Shown: positions 30,050 to 38,130 of the stretch, one piece after another
Position numbering within the stretch: the first letter of the stretch is position 1
Layout of the letters: each line of letters begins with the position of its first letter
Source of the DNA: Chromobacterium vaccinii
Lineage (GTDB): Bacteria; Pseudomonadota; Gammaproteobacteria; Burkholderiales; Chromobacteriaceae
DNA length: 64,000 nucleotides
Assembly: GCF_000971335.1 (NCBI RefSeq)
Contig: NZ_JZJL01000004.1
Coordinates: 103,783 to 167,782, forward strand
Direction of reading: 5' to 3'
Position numbers and translations under genes: made by a program
Notes under the pieces: model-generated
What the model saw: only the letters and a program-made list of their open reading frames with translations
Told to the model about the DNA's origin: nothing
Databases searched by the model: none

Positions 30050-30268
30050 ATGGAGCCCAAATCATTGTCGCGTTTTTTACATGATTATCTGAGCGGACAG
30101 CGCCCGTTGTTCGGCATTGATCCTCAAGAGGCCTTGAGCCGCCTGAGTGAGGTGATGCAATGGGACGACGAAAAAAAAGACGGCCGGGATGAGCCGGCCG
30201 CAAGCGGAGGAACAAGGGATTGGGTCGGGTCCGCGAGGACGCGGACCCAGGGCGATCAGCGCAGATAA
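30050..30268 (+). CDS. Small protein with SgrT-like motif, divergent from sgrR
   Basis: This 72-codon ORF starts 86 bases from the sgrR start, on the other strand, behind a strong GAGGAG ribosome site with six bases of spacing. Residues 7-14 (SRFLHDYL) and 32-40 (LSEVMQWDD) resemble enteric SgrT, which as I remember it has FYQHYFT near its start and ends LMQWDD plus a few polar residues. SgrT blocks sugar uptake by PTS glucose permease. Everything after residue 42 runs over the chitinase terminator and into its 3' end and may be low-value sequence. The identification rests on a short motif plus position next to sgrR. Confidence 0.55.
   Translation: MEPKSLSRFLHDYLSGQRPLFGIDPQEALSRLSEVMQWDDEKKDGRDEPAASGGTRDWVGSARTRTQGDQRR
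30171..30200 (-). terminator. Terminator of the chitinase gene
   Basis: On the minus strand CGGCCGG, loop, CCGGCCG, then GTC and eight T. It lies inside the small SgrT-like ORF of the opposite strand. Confidence 0.85.
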
Positions 30269-32634
30269 GGCAGGTAGGGCGCTTCGTCGCGGATGGCGTA
30301 GGTTTTGCCGTTCAGGCCCACCGTGTAGTGGCTGGGGCCGGAGATCGGCAGGTAATACACCACGTCCAGCGTCACGCTTTGCCCGGCGCCCAGGCTCTGC
30401 CAGCTGGGCAGCTTCACCGACACGCGGTTGAAGTCGCCCTTCAGGCCGCCGACGTTGCTGCCGCTGTGGCCGGCGCTGATCACCTTGAGCCCGAAGCCGG
30501 ACTGGTCGGCGATATTGGCCGGCGCCGAGGTCGGCACGTCGAACTGGAACTCGGTGCCGCCGGGCAGCATGGTTTGCGAACGGTTGACGATGGTCAGCTT
30601 GGGGTTGATCGGATAGTTCTGATCGCCCAGCTTGAAGCCGCCCAGGCTGAAGCCCACGTCTATCGCCGCGGTCGGCGCCGGCGCGGCGTCGGCGCGGCGG
30701 GCGCTGACCTTGGGCGGCTGGCTGAAGGTGTTGTACAGCAGCGAGGTCAGCGTGGTGCCGATGAAGTACTCGCCCTGGCCGTTGTTGCGCTGGGCTTTCC
30801 AGTCATAGTCGCCGGCCAGTTCCCAGAACATCACGCCGCCGACGTTGTTGGCGTCTATCCAGGCGGCCTTCTGCGCGATCGACTGCTCGTCCTCGGTGGA
30901 CAGGAACACCTTCTTGCCGGCGTTCCACAGCCACGGAGCGGCCAGCGCGCTGTTGTAGCTGCGCTGGTAGCTGCCGGAGAGCTGGTTGATCGGCAGCGTG
31001 GTGTCGATGCCGTAGGAGGCGAGGTAGCTGCCGGCCAGGCCTTTCTCCAGGTTCTTGGCGTGCCACATCGGGTTGGAGCCGCCCGGGATCTCCTTGCCGC
31101 TGTCGTCCAGGTCGTGCCAGATGTTGTCGATGCCCACCGCGCCGTCGCCGCATTCGGTCAGGCCGGTCGGGCAGTTGCTGCCCACCGAGCTGCCCCACAG
31201 GCCGTTGCTGCCGCCGGTGACGTTTTTCCAGCCGCGGGTGTAGTAGGGCACGCCCATATTGACGCGCGAGGCCGGCAGGCCGCCGCGGTAGTAGTGGTAG
31301 GCCCAGTCGGTGTTCAGGTAGCCGATATTGCCGTACTGCGGCGTGCTGTACACGTTCCAGAACGCCAGTTCGGCATCCTTGCCGTCATCGTACAGCGCGG
31401 CGTTGGGGCCGACGAAGCGGTTCCACGCGCCGTGCAGGTCATACGACATCACGTTGACGAAGTCCAGATACTTCAAGCCCTGGAAGGTCTCCATGCCGCG
31501 CAGCAGGTAGCCGGAAGCCGGCACCGCGGCGGTGATCTGGTAGTAGCGGCCGTCCTGGGCGGCGGCGCGGTCCAGCCGGTCGCGCAGCGTCTGCAGCAGC
31601 GCCACGTAGCCCTTGGTCAGCGAGCCCAGGCGGGCGTTGGAGAAGCTCCAGTCCAGCGGATTGCCGGCGTTGTTCATCGAGGTCGGGTATTCGAAATCGA
31701 TGTCGACGCCGTCGAAGCCGTACTTGCGCAGGAAGGCGACCGCGGAGTCGGAGAAGGCGTTGATGCCGGCCTGGTTGACGGTGCCGTCGGCGTTGACGGT
31801 CATGCTGTAGAAGCCGCCGCTGGCCACGCGCTTGCCGCTGGCGTCGAAGTAGCCGCCGGTTTCGGCCCAGCCGCCCACCGAAATCAGCGTCTTCACGCCA
31901 GGATACTTGCGCTTGTACTGGGTCAGCAGGTTGAAGTGGCCCTTGTACGGCAGGCTGGCGTCCATCTCGGCGCCGGCCACGCCCGGCCAGGTCATGTCGG
32001 TGGCCGGGTTGCCCGGCGCGGCGTCATTGACCGACAGCTTGTTGTCGCCGTCGACATGGGCGAAGGCGTAGTTGATGTGGGTGAGCTTGTTCCAGGGGAT
32101 GTCGCTGGCCAGATAGGCCGGGCTGCCGTCCTTGCCGGTGCGCCAGCTGGTGAAGTAGCCGATGATGCGGCGGCGGCTGCCGTTGGCCAGCTGTTCCGAG
32201 CCGCCTTGCTTGTAAACCGCGCAGTAGGGAACGTCCACGCCCTGGGTCTGCGCCAGCGCCTCGGGCCGGCACAGCGCGTTGCCGGTGGGAGCGGGCACCT
32301 GCACCAGCGGCGGATCGACCGGCGGCGGATTGCCGCCGCCGCACTGGCCGATCAGTTGCCAGGGGCTGGCGTCGCCGGCTGACGGCGTATTGCCCTGGGT
32401 CCACCACTTGGCTTGCCAGGTCTGGTTCTGGTAGCTGACGCGCTGGCCGCCGGTGTAGACGGTCGTGGCGTTCCAGGCAGGGTCGGCGCAACTGCTGTCA
32501 GCGGTCTTGAGCAGATAGGAGGAATGCGCCGCGGGGAACGGGGCGCCGGATGGCACGGTGCCGGCCACCAGCGCGACGCCGCCTATGGCGCCGGCCGCCA
32601 GGCCGCTTTTCACAAGCATCAGGGTCTTGCTCAC
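30256..32634 (-). CDS. Secreted family 18 chitinase with chitin-binding module
   Basis: This 792-residue enzyme should cut chitin outside the cell. A signal-like N-terminus (to about residue 35) is followed by a CBM5/12-type module (about 47-98, with the aromatic pattern NATTVYTGGQRVSY and KWWTQGNTP), a Pro-rich linker and a GH18 barrel (about 155-610). The catalytic motif DGVDIDFEYP puts the acid at E315. Residues 640-792 form an extra C-terminal beta domain, perhaps a second binding module. I chose the GTG at 32634 because AGGGAG lies seven bases upstream; the in-frame ATG four codons later is an alternative. A LuxR-type box stands upstream. Confidence 0.95.
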   Translation of the reverse strand: MSKTLMLVKSGLAAGAIGGVALVAGTVPSGAPFPAAHSSYLLKTADSSCADPAWNATTVYTGGQRVSYQNQTWQAKWWTQGNTPSAGDASPWQLIGQCGGGNPPPVDPPLVQVPAPTGNALCRPEALAQTQGVDVPYCAVYKQGGSEQLANGSRRRIIGYFTSWRTGKDGSPAYLASDIPWNKLTHINYAFAHVDGDNKLSVNDAAPGNPATDMTWPGVAGAEMDASLPYKGHFNLLTQYKRKYPGVKTLISVGGWAETGGYFDASGKRVASGGFYSMTVNADGTVNQAGINAFSDSAVAFLRKYGFDGVDIDFEYPTSMNNAGNPLDWSFSNARLGSLTKGYVALLQTLRDRLDRAAAQDGRYYQITAAVPASGYLLRGMETFQGLKYLDFVNVMSYDLHGAWNRFVGPNAALYDDGKDAELAFWNVYSTPQYGNIGYLNTDWAYHYYRGGLPASRVNMGVPYYTRGWKNVTGGSNGLWGSSVGSNCPTGLTECGDGAVGIDNIWHDLDDSGKEIPGGSNPMWHAKNLEKGLAGSYLASYGIDTTLPINQLSGSYQRSYNSALAAPWLWNAGKKVFLSTEDEQSIAQKAAWIDANNVGGVMFWELAGDYDWKAQRNNGQGEYFIGTTLTSLLYNTFSQPPKVSARRADAAPAPTAAIDVGFSLGGFKLGDQNYPINPKLTIVNRSQTMLPGGTEFQFDVPTSAPANIADQSGFGLKVISAGHSGSNVGGLKGDFNRVSVKLPSWQSLGAGQSVTLDVVYYLPISGPSHYTVGLNGKTYAIRDEAPYLPYLR

Positions 32635-33015
32635 TCGGTATCTCCCTATTGTGATTGGGTGCGAAACAAGCGCTTGAGTTGTATTGAAGTGGTATTGCAA
32701 ATTGGAATGTAGCGACTAGGATGAAAAATGACCCTGTACTTTTTTACAGGTCGATCTTGTAATTAATAACTTTCAGATTGAATTGGCTTTATTAATCAAT
32801 CTCGGTTATTAGAGGAAAAGCACTAAATGACATTGTCTTTGAATGGGATGGGTAAAGGCCTGTGGGGCGAGATTCTGCAAGCCTTGAGGTACTGGCTGGG
32901 GATGGGGAGAGAGGGAGGCCGGGCGTGTTGGCGCCGGCCTTGGTTTCAAGGCCGGCTGGTCATCAGGTCAGTGGGTCTGTCCTGAAAGTGTTGCATACCA
33001 GATACATACCAGATG
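32635..33015. other. Chitinase upstream region
   Basis: This 381-base gap is AT-rich near the chitinase (promoter and lux box) and GC-richer towards the TerC gene. It has no convincing ORF. A near-tandem repeat CATACCAGATA/CATACCAGATG is at about 32993-33015, and a GGCCGG-rich inverted repeat at about 32922-32955 may terminate the transcript of a neighbour. Confidence 0.5.
32706..32751 (-). promoter_or_regulatory. Lux-box promoter of the chitinase gene
   Basis: Positions 32732-32751 hold a 20-base inverted repeat of the form CCTGTA-N6-TACAGG with one flanking mismatch, matching the classic LuxR box ACCTGTA-N6-TACAGGT at 13 of 14 fixed bases. On the minus strand a -10-like TACATT (32706-32711) follows, putting a start near 32699 and the box centre near -42.5, the class II LuxR position. 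The GTG is about 65 bases downstream of that start. Confidence 0.7.
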
Positions 33016-34086
33016 TCAGGGATGGGGCGATGGCGCGCGATGGTGAGGCGCGGGCAGCAGGCCCTGGCTGAGCAGACGCCAGGCCAGCCACAGCAGCACC
33101 AGCGCGCCTAGCACTGCGGCGAGGCCGACCAGCAGCTTGAGCGCGGGACTGAGGCGGGCGTCGTTCCGCTCGCCGCTTGGCGGCGGCTCGGCCGGGACCG
33201 GCATCGAGGGCGGAAGCGTTTCCGCAGTGATGGCGGTCACGGCCGGTGTGGAGTCAGGATGGGCTACCTGCGTCTCGGCGGGCGTCTGGGCCGAGATGGT
33301 TGCGGGGAGGCCGGCAAGGGTTCCGGCATCGCCCAGGCTGGCCAGCTTGCGGGCCAGGGGAGCGAACAGCTGCAGGGGAGGCGGCGCGGCGGGCAGTTTG
33401 GCCCGCTGTTCGCGGACGATGCGGCTTTGCAGCAGCACGAAGCCGGCGCCCATAAGCGGCGCCACGACCAGCAGCGCCGGCGCCTGGCTGGCCACCCAGT
33501 CGCCCCACAGCGCGTCGCTGGCGGCCAGACCGCCGGCCAGCCAGCCGAGCACGGCGGCGCCGGCCGGGATCAGCAGCGGGTAGTCGTCCATCAGCTTGGA
33601 GAGCAGCAGGCTGCCGTACATCAGCAAGGGCACGCTGAGCGCCAGGCCCAGCAACAGAAATAGCACGTTGCCCTGGGCTGCGGCGGCCAGCGCCACCACA
33701 TTGTCCAGGCTCAGCGCCAGGTCGGCCCCCACCACCAGCATCACCGCGTTCCATAACTGCTGGCTGTGGCCGGCTTGTTCCGCCAGGGCCTCGCCGCCGT
33801 CTTCGTCTCCGCCCAGCAGCAGCTGGATGGCGATGGCCAGCAGGATGGCGGCGCCGATCAGCTTCAGCATCGGCACCCGCAGCAGCGCGCCGGTGGCGGC
33901 CGCCAGCAGCAGGCGCAGGACGATGGCGAAGCCGGTGCCCCACAGCACGGCGCGGCGGCGCAATGCTTCCGGCAGCGAGCGGCAGGCCAACGCGATCACC
34001 AGCGCGTTGTCGCCGCTGAGGATCAGGTCCAGGAAGGAGACCTGGAAGGTCATGCTCAGCGAGTGGGCGAGGCTGTCGGGTTCCAT
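33016..34086 (-). CDS. TerC/YjbE family integral membrane protein with extended tail
   Basis: The first 215 residues form a TerC-family domain: about seven helices with LSGDNALVIALACRSLP near residues 23-39 and GADLALSLDNVVALAAAAQGN near 118-138, the two acidic D-N motifs that mark the fold. TerC relatives are linked to tellurite resistance, calcium or manganese export and metal loading of exported enzymes. Residues 216-320 are a Pro/Ala/Thr-rich low-complexity linker, then a last membrane helix (about 322-342), an unusual extension. It lies 24 bases after the Nramp-like gene, likely the same transcript. Confidence 0.88.
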   Translation of the reverse strand: MEPDSLAHSLSMTFQVSFLDLILSGDNALVIALACRSLPEALRRRAVLWGTGFAIVLRLLLAAATGALLRVPMLKLIGAAILLAIAIQLLLGGDEDGGEALAEQAGHSQQLWNAVMLVVGADLALSLDNVVALAAAAQGNVLFLLLGLALSVPLLMYGSLLLSKLMDDYPLLIPAGAAVLGWLAGGLAASDALWGDWVASQAPALLVVAPLMGAGFVLLQSRIVREQRAKLPAAPPPLQLFAPLARKLASLGDAGTLAGLPATISAQTPAETQVAHPDSTPAVTAITAETLPPSMPVPAEPPPSGERNDARLSPALKLLVGLAAVLGALVLLWLAWRLLSQGLLPAPHHRAPSPHP

Positions 34087-34110
34087 ACCGTATTCCTTGA
34101 GGGGCGGGCC

Positions 34111-35355
34111 TCAGCCCAGGCTGCCGACGATGCCGGCGTAGAGGCTGAAGCCGGCGAGCAGCAGCAATAGCGGCGCCAGCGCCATCCGGTAGCGGCGGCT
34201 GGGCGCCAGCGGCGCGGGCAGCTCGCGGCAGGCCAGCCAGTACAGCCCGGCCAGCATGACGGGCAGCAGCAGCGCGTTGGCCACCGAGGTGACGATGGAC
34301 AGCTTGACCAGGTTGACGCCGGAGGCCACCAGCGCGCCGGCGCCGGCCAGCATCGCGGCGAAGCCGCCGTAGAACCAGGGCGCGTCCAGCGGATGTTTTT
34401 CCAGCGAGTCGCGGCGTCCGGCCAGCTCGCCCAGCGTCCAGGCGCTGGTGAGACAGACCACGATGGCGGCGACCAGCGCGCCGCCGCCCAGCGCCAGCGC
34501 GAACAGCAGGCGGCCGCCGGTGGGGCCGAGCAGGCGGGTGAAGCCGCCGGCGATCTCGGGGATGCTGTCCAGGCTCTGGCCGCCCGCGCCGTTGCCGAAG
34601 GCCGCGGCGGCGGCGATCAGGATGCCGGCGGTGATGATCTGGCACAGAATGGCCCCCAGCAGCGTGTCCATCCGCGCCGGCTTCAGGTCGTCCAGCGTCA
34701 GTCCCTTGTCCAGCAGCGCCGACTGCTGGTAGCTGAGCGTCCACGGCATCACGCAGGTGCCGATGTTGGCGGCGGCCAGCAGCAGGAAGTCGTGGTTGCC
34801 CAGCGGCAGGCTGGACAGCTGCGCCGCCATCTGGCCCGGATCGGGGTGGGCCAGCCAGGCTTCGGCCAGAAAGGCCAGTTCGAACACGCCCAGGCAGATG
34901 GCGATGCGCTCCACCGAGCGGTAGCTGCCGCTGCACACCATGGCCAGGATCAGCGCGCACAGCAGGCTTATCGTCTGCCAGGCCGGGATGCCGAACAGCT
35001 GGCCGATGCCGGCCAGACCCGCCAGCTGGGTCGCCAGCGCGCCAAGGCAGCTCAGCAGCAGCACGGCGGCGGAGGCCAGCTCGGCGCGGCGGCCCCAGCG
35101 GCGGCGGACCAGCTCGCCATAACTTTTGCCGGTGCCCAGCGCCAGCCGTATCGTCAACTCCTGCGCCAGATACAGGAAGGGAATCAGCACGAACAGCAGC
35201 GGCAGCATGCGGTAGCCCCAGTGCGCGCCGCTCTGGGCGGCGGCGATCACGCTGCCGGTTTCGGTGTCGGCCAGCATCACCACCAGGCCGGGGCCGAGCG
35301 CGGCCAGCAGATGGCGCAGCGTGGAGGCTTGCAGCGGCATGTCGGCTCCGTTCAT
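34111..35355 (-). CDS. Nramp-related divalent metal transporter
   Basis: This 414-residue, eleven-helix protein belongs to the Nramp (LeuT-fold) superfamily. The segment LRHLLAALGPGLVVMLADTETGSVIAAAQSGAHWGY aligns with helix 1, but the hallmark DPGN is replaced by ADTETGS; helix 6 has NIGTCVMPWTLSYQQSA, with MPW instead of MPH. Both sites hold the metal in classic Nramps, so selectivity may differ. Related non-canonical Nramps are known to carry magnesium or other ions. Its start overlaps the hflC stop (ATGA), and TerC follows, so it belongs to the hflKC operon. Confidence 0.85.
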   Translation of the reverse strand: MNGADMPLQASTLRHLLAALGPGLVVMLADTETGSVIAAAQSGAHWGYRMLPLLFVLIPFLYLAQELTIRLALGTGKSYGELVRRRWGRRAELASAAVLLLSCLGALATQLAGLAGIGQLFGIPAWQTISLLCALILAMVCSGSYRSVERIAICLGVFELAFLAEAWLAHPDPGQMAAQLSSLPLGNHDFLLLAAANIGTCVMPWTLSYQQSALLDKGLTLDDLKPARMDTLLGAILCQIITAGILIAAAAAFGNGAGGQSLDSIPEIAGGFTRLLGPTGGRLLFALALGGGALVAAIVVCLTSAWTLGELAGRRDSLEKHPLDAPWFYGGFAAMLAGAGALVASGVNLVKLSIVTSVANALLLPVMLAGLYWLACRELPAPLAPSRRYRMALAPLLLLLAGFSLYAGIVGSLG

Positions 35356-36230
35356 GGCTTGCCGCCCGCGGGGCCGGTTTTCAGGTCATGCAGCAGCGCG
35401 GAGTCGGGCGACAGCACCAGCGTCGGCGCGGAGTCGGCCAGCGACTGGCGGTAGGTCTGCAGCGAGCGGTAGAACTTGTAGAACTTCGGGTCCTTGCTGA
35501 AGGCCTGGGCCAGGGTGCGGCCGGCGTCGGCGTCGGCCTCGCCGTGGATGATGGCGCTTTGCCGCTGCGCTTCGGACAGGATCACGGTGCGGTCGCGGTC
35601 AGCCTTGGCCTGGATCTGCTGTGCCCATTCCGCGCCCTGGGCGCGCAATTCCTTCGCCTCCTGCTGGCGGGCCGATTTCATGCGGTCGTATATGGCCTGG
35701 CTGGTTTCCAGGGGCAGGTCGGCGCGGTGCAGTTGCACTTCCGTCACTTCCAGCCCCATCGGCCGGGCGCGTTCCGCCACTTCCTGCTGGATGCGTTCGA
35801 CAATGCTGCGGCGGCGCGGCGACAGCAGGTCGGTCAGCGGCGCCTTGCCCAGCTCGCGCCGCAGCGAGGTGCTGACCAGTTGCGTCAGTTGCGCGCGGGC
35901 TTGCTCCTCGGTGCGCAGCGCCTGGTAGAAGCGCAGGGTGTCGGCGATGCGATAGCGGGTATAGGTTTCCACTTCCAGCCGCTTCTCGTCGCCCAGAATG
36001 ATCTGCTCCGGCGGCGGAGCCAGCATCTGCAGGCGGGTATCGTAATACTGCACGCTATCAATCAGCGGCAGCTTGAATTTCAGCCCCGGCTCGCCGTCCA
36101 CGTTGACCGGCGCGCCCAGGCGCACCACCAGCGCCTTCTGTCCCTCGTTCAGCGTGTATTGGGCCGACAGCGCCAGCCAGACGGCCGCCAGGCACGCCGC
36201 CCAGCCGATTCCGCGCCATTGCTTGTCCAT
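35352..36230 (-). CDS. hflC: HflC-like SPFH protein
   Basis: HflC with HflK forms a large SPFH cage in the inner membrane around the FtsH protease. This 292-residue protein has one N-terminal helix (about 7-24) and a band-7 domain: NEGQKALVVRLGAPV, GLKFKLPLIDSVQYYDTRLQ, and the Ala/Glu/Arg-rich coiled coil SARQQEAKELRAQGAEWAQQIQAKADRD. Its start overlaps the hflK stop by one base (TGATG). The usual hfq-hflX-hflKC neighbourhood is absent, so this may be a second, specialised pair; whether a canonical pair exists elsewhere cannot be seen. Confidence 0.87.
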   Translation of the reverse strand: MDKQWRGIGWAACLAAVWLALSAQYTLNEGQKALVVRLGAPVNVDGEPGLKFKLPLIDSVQYYDTRLQMLAPPPEQIILGDEKRLEVETYTRYRIADTLRFYQALRTEEQARAQLTQLVSTSLRRELGKAPLTDLLSPRRRSIVERIQQEVAERARPMGLEVTEVQLHRADLPLETSQAIYDRMKSARQQEAKELRAQGAEWAQQIQAKADRDRTVILSEAQRQSAIIHGEADADAGRTLAQAFSKDPKFYKFYRSLQTYRQSLADSAPTLVLSPDSALLHDLKTGPAGGKP

Positions 36231-37255
36231 CAGCGGTTCTCCTTGCCGGCCTTGGGCTTGTCTTGCAGCTGCAGCAACGGCAGCACGCCGGCGCCGCTCT
36301 TGCCTGAGCCGTCTATCACCACCTTGCTGGCCTTCTTCAGCATGTCGTCCATGCTTTCCAGGTATAGCCGCCACGCGGTGACGTCCTTGGCCTGGGCGTA
36401 GGTCTGGTACACCGAGTCGAAGCGCTTGGCCTCGCCCTGGGCCAGGTTGACCACTTGGCTGCGATAGGCTTCGGCCTCCTGGCGGATGCGCTCGGCCTCG
36501 CCGCGCGCCTTGGGCAGGATGTCGTTGCTGTAGGCCTGTGCTTCGTTGCGCGCGCGCTCCTGGTCGGCGCGGGCGCGCTGCACGTCGTTGAAGGCGTCGA
36601 TCACCGCCGCCGGCGGGTCCACCCGCTGCAGCTGCACCTGTGTGATCAGGATGCCGGCCTGCTGGGCGTCCAGCCGCTGCTGGATCAGGCCGCGGGCCTC
36701 TTCGGCCACCTGCTGGCGGCGGTTGGACATGGCGGCCTGGATGGGCGTGCGCGAGATCACCTCGCGCAGCGCGCCTTCGGCGGTGATGCGCAGCGCTTCT
36801 TCCGGCTTGTTGGCTCGGAACAGGAACTGGCCGGCGTCCTTGATGCGCCAGAACACCGCGCAGTCGGCCTCGACGATGTTCTCGTCGCCGGTCAGCATCT
36901 GCTTCTCGCGCGGGTCGGCGGCGTCGGGCGGGCCGCTTTCGTACAGGTTGGCCAGCTTCAGCTGCTTGATCTGGGTGACTTTGGGCAGCTGGATGGTTTC
37001 CACTGGCCAGGGCAGGTGGTAGTGCAGGCCGGCCGAGGTGGTGTCGCTCCAGCGGCCGAAGCGCTGCACCACGCCTTGTTCGTCGGGCTCCACGCGGTAG
37101 ACGCCGGAGGCCAGCCAGAGGATGGCGACGATGCCGGCGAGCAGCGCCAAGCCCTTGCCGCGCATGCCCAGCAGTTCCAGCGTGTAGTCCAGCCGCTGCC
37201 GCAGCGCGGCCAGGGTGGAGGGGAGGGGCGGTGTCGGGAGACGGGGATCGGGCAT
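36230..37255 (-). CDS. hflK: HflK-like SPFH protein
   Basis: This 341-residue protein is the HflK-type partner of HflC. The N-terminus is Pro-rich, with a helix at about 34-51 followed by VYRVEPDEQGVVQRFGRW and GLHYHLPWPVETIQLPKV, classic HflK sequence. The SPFH domain contains MLTGDENIVEADCAVFWRI and QLQRVDPPAAVIDAFNDVQRA, and the C-terminal helix is rich in Ala/Glu/Arg. The Gly-rich N-terminal head typical of many HflK proteins is missing. It is the first gene of the hflK-hflC-Nramp-terC string, with its promoter in 37256-37446. Confidence 0.87.
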   Translation of the reverse strand: MPDPRLPTPPLPSTLAALRQRLDYTLELLGMRGKGLALLAGIVAILWLASGVYRVEPDEQGVVQRFGRWSDTTSAGLHYHLPWPVETIQLPKVTQIKQLKLANLYESGPPDAADPREKQMLTGDENIVEADCAVFWRIKDAGQFLFRANKPEEALRITAEGALREVISRTPIQAAMSNRRQQVAEEARGLIQQRLDAQQAGILITQVQLQRVDPPAAVIDAFNDVQRARADQERARNEAQAYSNDILPKARGEAERIRQEAEAYRSQVVNLAQGEAKRFDSVYQTYAQAKDVTAWRLYLESMDDMLKKASKVVIDGSGKSGAGVLPLLQLQDKPKAGKENR

Positions 37256-37446
37256 GTCGGGCTTGTCCTGATTTTAACCATGCTTGCTGTCGGGTTTAAC
37301 GCGGCAAATGCCGAAAGGATGACAAGGAGCGCAGATTTAGGGATACGGCAATGCCTGAGACAGATCAAATGAAACCGGGCGCACGGGCGTTAGCATGAAG
37401 TCATGGCCGGCGGCGCCGGCCCCACCCACCGCGAAGGAGATGGCCG

Positions 37447-37662
37447 ATGTTTCCCGAATACCGCGAACTGATCACCCGATTGAAAACCGAGGACACGCAT
37501 TTCGCCCGCCTGTTCGACAAGCATAATCAGCTGGACCAGCAGATCAAGAACATGGAAGAGCGCATCCTGTCCGCGACGCATGAAGAGATCGAAACGCTGA
37601 AGAAGGAAAAACTGAAGCTGAAGGATGAGCTTTACACGTTGCTGAAGGCTCGCGCCTCCTGA
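37447..37662 (+). CDS. YdcH family protein (DUF465)
   Basis: This 71-residue protein matches the YdcH/DUF465 family: it starts MFPEYRELITRLK, has the segment FARLFDKHNQLDQQI at 19-33 and ends in the Lys/Glu-rich helix ETLKKEKLKLKDELYTLLKARAS. It should be two antiparallel helices, a short coiled coil. The function of the family is unknown. A GAAGGAGA ribosome site is 8 bases before the ATG. It is a single gene with its own terminator. Confidence 0.9.
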   Translation: MFPEYRELITRLKTEDTHFARLFDKHNQLDQQIKNMEERILSATHEEIETLKKEKLKLKDELYTLLKARAS

Positions 37663-37685
37663 TTCGCAGGCGAGGCGGAGATCCG

Positions 37686-37712
37686 AAAGCCGGCCGTTTG
37701 CGCCGGCTTTGC
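37686..37712 (+). terminator. Terminator after the YdcH-family gene
   Basis: AAAGCCGGC, 7-base loop, GCCGGCTTT. The T-run is short and interrupted. Confidence 0.65.
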
Positions 37713-37786
37713 GATTTCCGGCCTGCAAATCGGCAGAGTTGAGACTAATACTAATAAAACAACTCTATGCCCCGGGGAAGGTTTCC

Positions 37787-38068
37787 ATGCATTTCGATGA
37801 GATCCAAAGCAAGCATTTCGTTACCCTCAGCCGCACGCCGCTGCCGCATACGCTGATCGAGCAGGCGCTGGTCGCGATGGGAGGAGGCGGGAACGATGGC
37901 ATGAATTTCCGCAAGCAGGCGCTGGCCGCCGCCGGCTGGAGCCATGACGGCCTGGTGCCGTTCGCCAAACATCCGGAAAAAGCCGCCGAGGCGTTCAACC
38001 GCCTGCGGGAGGCGATGGCGGGAGCTGATTCGGCCGACGCCTTGCTGAAGGCGCTCGGCGCCGAGTAA
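37787..38068 (+). CDS. Small protein of unknown function
   Basis: I do not recognise a family. The 93-residue protein starts at the ATG at 37787 behind GGGGAAGG and is followed by a terminator. It seems mostly helical and soluble, with a Gly-rich turn (VAMGGGGNDGMNF, residues 31-43) and the aromatic pair GWSHDGLVPF at 51-60. No signal peptide or membrane segment is seen. Codon use is like its neighbours, so it is likely real and conserved within the genus. Confidence 0.65.
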   Translation: MHFDEIQSKHFVTLSRTPLPHTLIEQALVAMGGGGNDGMNFRKQALAAAGWSHDGLVPFAKHPEKAAEAFNRLREAMAGADSADALLKALGAE

Positions 38069-38087
38069 GCGCCGCCGGTTTTTCGCC

Positions 38088-38120
38088 AACGCCCCGAGCG
38101 GATGCCGCCGGGGCGTTTTC
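38088..38120 (+). terminator. Terminator after the 93-residue protein gene
   Basis: AACGCCCCG, 12-base loop, CGGGGCGTT followed by TTC. Confidence 0.7.
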
Positions 38121-38130
38121 GCGCGCGGCG

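Noticed and set aside
30180..30268. Poly-U terminator of an SgrS-like small RNA after the SgrT-like frame
   Set aside because: The hairpin here has its T-run on the minus strand, so it ends the chitinase transcript. No plus-strand intrinsic terminator was found, so a full SgrS-like RNA is not supported by sequence alone.
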